Below, one piece after another: positions 63,919-64,000 of a stretch of 64,000 nucleotides of DNA. Each line of letters starts with the position of its first letter. Within the stretch, counting starts at the first letter, position 1. The DNA comes from Candidatus Gastranaerophilales bacterium (GTDB taxonomy: Bacteria > Cyanobacteriota > Vampirovibrionia > Gastranaerophilales > Gastranaerophilaceae). The notes below the pieces were generated by a model. The model was not told the DNA's origin. It was given only the letters and a program-made list of their open reading frames with translations, and made no database searches. The position numbers and the translations under genes are program-made. The stretch covers positions 23,337 to 87,336 of the forward strand of contig JAFTXY010000013.1 of NCBI GenBank assembly GCA_017461425.1. The letters run 5' to 3'.

Positions 63919-64000
63919 ATCTGGCAACGACCTACGCCCTAAATTTTCTTAATGAGCGATAGCGAATTTAGAAAATGGAAGCACCCTTGGGGTGTCTTCC
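63919..64000 (-). rRNA. Possible 3' part of a 5S rRNA-like gene, continuing past the window edge
   Basis: On the minus strand the segment ends GTAGGTCGTTGCCAGAT, the typical 3' strand of 5S rRNA helix I, followed by a terminator-like hairpin. Two stems precede it: GGAAG(A)CACCC-CAA-GGGTGCTTCC and CTAAATT...AATTTAG. The conserved 5S core bases (GAACxC, GCCGATGGT) are not visible, so a normal 5S gene is doubtful. Confidence 0.3.

Overview
The window is AT-rich, compact bacterial chromosome with intergenic gaps that are mostly under 100 bp and a mixture of Gram-negative-type surface genes and anaerobic metabolism. Gene content (ADP-forming acetyl-CoA synthetase, stand-alone glycyl-radical protein, rubredoxin, ATP-dependent PEP carboxykinase, a single flagellin, a complete-looking bio cluster using BioG, PilT and CpaE/CpaF-like pilus ATPases) and the style of several proteins with a short N-terminal '(T/S)F(K/S)G' motif suggest a gut Vampirovibrionia/Melainabacteria (Gastranaerophilales-like) genome. 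That placement is an inference from gene content; no rRNA gene in the window confirms it.

Layout. 1-2.6 kb: PilT ATPase and a zinc-ribbon protein. 2.7-5.7 kb: tRNA-Ala(GGC), a guanidino-group-modifying enzyme, an unknown protein and a TatD-linked radical SAM protein. 5.7-10.9 kb: ADP-forming acyl-CoA synthetase with a Cys/His tail, then a 962-residue coiled-coil/EF-hand protein. 11-15 kb: biotin genes bioB, bioD, bioC, bioG, bioF (no bioA here). 15-20.3 kb: def-fmt-aroH-M16-M16 operon on the minus strand. 20.3-35 kb: a surface-glycan locus containing ddhA, ddhB and ddhC (CDP-glucose to a CDP-3,6-dideoxy-4-ketosugar), a YerE-like thiamine-diphosphate enzyme, a reductase, two glycosyltransferases, a pyruvyltransferase-family protein, a CDP-glycerol-type transferase and two radical SAM proteins; the simplest reading is synthesis of a branched (yersiniose-like) dideoxysugar and its assembly on a surface polymer. 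35-38.8 kb: tsaC, murJ, spoIID-like. 38.9-52.3 kb: transporters, NrnA, BrkB-like, GH3, YhaM-like, PncC, CpaE/CpaF, then ribD-aroQ-thiL-ispD. 52.3-58.8 kb: radA, flagellin, clpX-clpP-tig. 58.8-64 kb: a Crp/Fnr regulator divergent from rubredoxin-grcA, then pckA and ahcY, ending in an rRNA-like structured stretch.

Two expression patterns recur. Many genes within operons overlap by one base (TAATG) or four bases (GTGA). Many first genes have no Shine-Dalgarno sequence, but a -10 hexamer lies 6-8 nt before the start codon, predicting leaderless mRNAs; the clearest is at 34.9 kb, where both promoter hexamers match consensus exactly. A fermentative anaerobe with oxygen-responsive control of glycyl-radical repair fits the last block: a TGTTGT-N4-ACAACA palindrome lies at -41.5 from the predicted start of the rubredoxin-grcA transcript, beside the divergent Crp/Fnr gene.
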